Shown piece by piece: positions 61,080-64,000 of a stretch of 64,000 nucleotides of DNA; positions within the stretch are counted from its first letter, which is position 1, and the number at the start of each line of letters is the position of its first letter. The translations under genes were made by a program, and so were the position numbers. Source of the stretch: Rhynochetos jubatus (taxonomy: Eukaryota > Chordata > Aves > Eurypygiformes > Rhynochetidae). The stretch lies in contig CM050648.1 of assembly GCA_027574665.1 (NCBI GenBank), forward strand, positions 47,955,200 through 48,019,199, written 5' to 3'. The notes beneath the pieces are model-generated. The model saw only the letters and a program-made list of their open reading frames with translations. It was not told the DNA's origin and made no database searches.

Positions 61080-61162
61080 TGGCAGACTCTGCAGTGCAGG
61101 GCTAAGGTTTGGACTTGATGACCTTAAAGGTCTTTTCCAGCCTAAACAATTCTATGATTCTG

Positions 61163-63789
61163 CAACTCTGTCTTTTTGATGACTCTCACTTTTCAATGAA
61201 ACTTTGTTAAAATCAGAAAATTGCCAGTTAGTTTAGTTTCATTTTTCAGTTTAAAGAACTTGCAGGTCGAAATATTGTACCGGAAGAACTGGCAAGTTCA
61301 TATAAAACTAATGTAAAAACAGAGACCAAGTTGCTCTGCAACAAATGAAACAAAAAGAAGAAAATGTATGTAGTTTTCTTTCCTGTGTTACAGCAAACTG
61401 ATGTTCAGGGATTTCAATCAGAAGTGTCACCCTTGTATTAATAATACCTGAAGGATTTTTTCCTCATGATTTCTTCAGTGATTTTTTCTATCTGTGTAAA
61501 CATTCATCATCCATAGCCTCCTGTAACAAGTTAATGCATCAGAAAGAAATCTGTGATTTGAGGCTCTAAATCTCAAATCGATATCATTTTAGGGCTAGAA
61601 CAAATTCAGATAAATATAGACCTATTTTCCCTTAAACTAAGGTTCTCACCTTCACTATTTTTTCATAAGTATATAAAATATAATAATCTACGCAAGTTTG
61701 TCATTGTTCATCAGTCTTAAAAATCTTTTCAGCACACAGGGGGCTATATGACTATATACTTGGAACTACTAGGTTATATAGGATCTCCCTGAATCTAACT
61801 CATGCTGTCTAGACTTGCCTTTGGCTTTCAAAGGCAAATGGACAGACAACTAGCACTGTTCTTTGGGCACCTGGACACAGTACAAAACAGAATTTATATT
61901 GATGTATTTAATTTAATGAAAATTTTATTGAAGGACAGGAGAGTTTAACAGGATCAAAAGAAAGGAAATAGAAAAAGACATCATAAAAGGACTATAGGGT
62001 CTTAAACATATTGTTTATTCTGGAGTCCAAATGGTTCTCAGCAGACCTTGCTGGTCTTGTGCCAGATGCTTCAGGTATAAGGAAGTTAAAGGTAAGTATG
62101 GGGAATTCTTTCCCCACATTATTATTTTGCCCTCAAATCTGTTCCAAAATATTGGTTTATTCCCTGAAACAAGAGCTTTTACATCTCTTTCAATATAACA
62201 GTTAACATTAAATATTACTTTTAAATAAAAATTCGTATACCTCTGGTCTGTGCAGTGGTCTGTAGCTGTAAGGAAGTATAGCATAATTCCTTTGGAATGA
62301 AAAGATCACTTCTAAAGGTTTGTGATATGTCACTCTTCAGCAACATAAGGTATTTCTTCAGCTCTCTTGGGAAGCCAGAGAAAATAAATACTTTTGAATA
62401 TATTTGTCATTTTCCTTCTTATTCCTAGAAGGTACAGTTAAAGTAAGCTTAAGAAAGCTATGTATCTTAATTATAATATCTTCAAGGCATGATATAAATT
62501 ACTTTATTGTTTTCTTACCTTTTCATCATAAGAATAAATTGCACATAAAAGTTAAGACCTAATTAGGAATCCATTAAACACTCCAGTTTTCATTATTCTA
62601 TTGTAATTGATATTGATTATTTATTTCTAATATTTACTTGCTTTAAAGTTTATGGTAAGGTATTAATTTGCACTTTGTTTCCATCTCAACTTCAAAGGAA
62701 ACATCTCAAAACATCATCAAACTTCTGTCTTACACACTTAATAACATATACAAATAGTTTACGCTAATAAGGGTTAAGTTTGCCCTAATAAGGGTGTCTA
62801 ATGATATGCATTTCATAAAATCTTCATCTTGACGTGTGTCATGTTCAATTTAGATCATGTAGAATTGAAGCATTTTTTTTCTATGCCTACCTTTAACCGT
62901 GATAATAATCTTTAACTGAAAAACTACAGTACCAATGTTTAAGAAAGCACATAGACACAAGACAGTTACATAAAACCTCAATGGATATCCTAAAAAAATA
63001 ATTGATTTCTGCTTTAGAAATCACCAACTGAAACATTGAGTCTTCTGCTTGATGGAAAGGTGAGCAGACATTGATGAAGACAACCAAATTCCAGTTTCAG
63101 AATCAGTAAGGATTCTCTAAAAATAAGGAAGTCTTCCTGTACATAAAAGAACCAATCTGATAGGAAAGACTTGAATAAAAAGAAGAATTTAGGCCAACAT
63201 TTATTTTCTTATGATTTCCTGATTGTCAAAGTCAATCTGATTTCTTATTGAGAAGTTATGAGAATGTTGTTACAGAGGACAGATAGATTCAGACTTAAAA
63301 AAAAGATAAATGGAATACATGTTCGAATAACCACCATTCCCTACTCTAATTTTTCCAAGTGCCTGCTTTGATTTGATATGAAGAATAAAGAAAAATATTG
63401 TATTATACATATACATGCACATGCACACTGAAGATTCAGAAAACATGAATTGTGTATTAATTTTAGCGTATGAAAAAACACACATTTTAGAAAACATATA
63501 TATTACAAATATATTGTTTGCTTTCAAAATACATGCTTTAAAGTTCCTCATGTATTTTGAATTACTGTATTGATGTAAACAGTGAAAAGTTAATTAAAAA
63601 ATCAAATTTAAATGTTATATTAGAAAAAAAGCATATAACATTTTTTTCAAGTAGTTATTTTCAGTGTCTTGTCAATGTAAATAATTATTTAACAAGGAAA
63701 GCTTCATGGAAACCTTCTATCAAAATGCATAATGAAAAAAAAATGCAGGGAAGAAATGGAACTGTGGAATCTGGTGTCATCCTCATGTG
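61163..63789. other. Unique AT-rich non-coding DNA
   Basis: No gene or transposon was recognised between the two CR1 copies. The frames present are short and lack domains. Confidence 0.55.
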
Positions 63790-64000
63790 AGAGAAGACAA
63801 TCAACCAGTTGGAGTGAGTCCAGAGGAGGCCAGGAAGTTGATTAGCGGGCTGGAGCCGATCATCCATCAGAGCTGGACCTCTCCTATAGGGACAGGCTGA
63901 GACAGTTGGGCTTGTTCAAGCTGGAGAAGAGAAGGCTCCGGGGAGACCTTATAGCACCTTCCAGTACCTGAAGGGGCCTACAAGGAAGCTGGGGGGCACT
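63790..64000 (+). mobile_element. CR1 LINE fragment running off the window
   Basis: A 5'-truncated CR1 starting in the ORF2 C-terminal region (GAGTGAGTCCAGAGGAGGCC) and continuing through GCTGGAGAAGAGAAGGCTCC, GGGGAGACCTTATAGC and CAGTACCTGAAGGGGCCTAC to the edge. A short extra piece (CCGATCATCCATCAGAGCTGG, about 63857-63877) interrupts the usual 'GGGCTGGAGCACCTCTCCTA' block. It is of the same kind as the copy at 1921-2519. The 3' end lies beyond the window. Confidence 0.88.

Larger units (their letters stand above)
59735..61162 (+). mobile_element. CR1 LINE, RT domain to 3' end
   Basis: A 1.4-kb CR1 that starts within the reverse transcriptase (region encoding 'VPADW..ANVT.IYKKG'-like sequence near 59750-59800) and ends with the 3' UTR (GATGACCTTAAAGGTC) and tail ATTCTATGATTC. 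RT motifs A, B and C are readable. It is the best preserved CR1 of the window but is 5'-truncated and has frame breaks near 60367 and upstream of 59915, so it cannot move by itself. No clear target duplication was seen. Confidence 0.92.

Overview
The window is nuclear DNA of a bird. The evidence is the repeats. Five CR1 LINE copies or fragments have the avian form, and three with readable 3' ends finish in the ATTCTATGATT-type tail. Five long terminal repeats (LTRs) of one avian ERVL-type endogenous retrovirus group are also present, with U3 boxes, TATA boxes and 5-bp target duplications. I cannot name the species. The CR1 and LTR subtypes resemble those common in Neoaves, and that is recollection, not a search. 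The background is AT-rich, with no operons, bacterial ribosome-binding sites, tRNA, rRNA or CRISPR array that I can see.

I found no host protein-coding gene. Long open frames are rare and almost all those with recognisable content are transposon relics. The window is best read as intergenic or intronic 'gene desert' DNA with transposons of several ages in it.

Layout. 905-2807: an ERVL-type LTR (+) with a perfect GTGAC target duplication, split by about 1.3 kb that holds a different minus-strand LTR with some internal retroviral DNA and then a CR1 3' end. 3090-5822: an old CR1 that keeps ORF1 (GDSL-type esterase) and the ORF2 endonuclease but has lost its 3' part. 5823-15428: mostly unique AT-rich DNA. 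15429-15940: a CR1 3' end. 15941-26240: unique DNA. 26241-27007: a minus-strand LTR carrying a 66-bp-arm hairpin. 27008-42667: unique DNA with low-complexity tracts. 42668-44320: minus-strand ERVL remnant (integrase, LTR, probable 3' internal tail) in an order that does not fit one simple provirus. 45751-46816: minus-strand CR1 next to a decamer satellite. 52197-52938 and 55769-56355: two further minus-strand LTRs. 59735-61162: the best preserved CR1, with reverse-transcriptase motifs still readable. 63790-64000: a CR1 running off the edge.

The elements are broken relics and do not form a working system. Points worth following are the layered nesting at the left, the hairpin inside the LTR at 26.7 kb, the odd provirus order at 43 kb, a perfect 28-bp forkhead-rich palindrome at 44.98 kb, a G-quadruplex-prone tract at 47.7 kb, and a few stretches that look like conserved regulatory DNA. 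I did not find a convincing new biological system. All family assignments are by eye.
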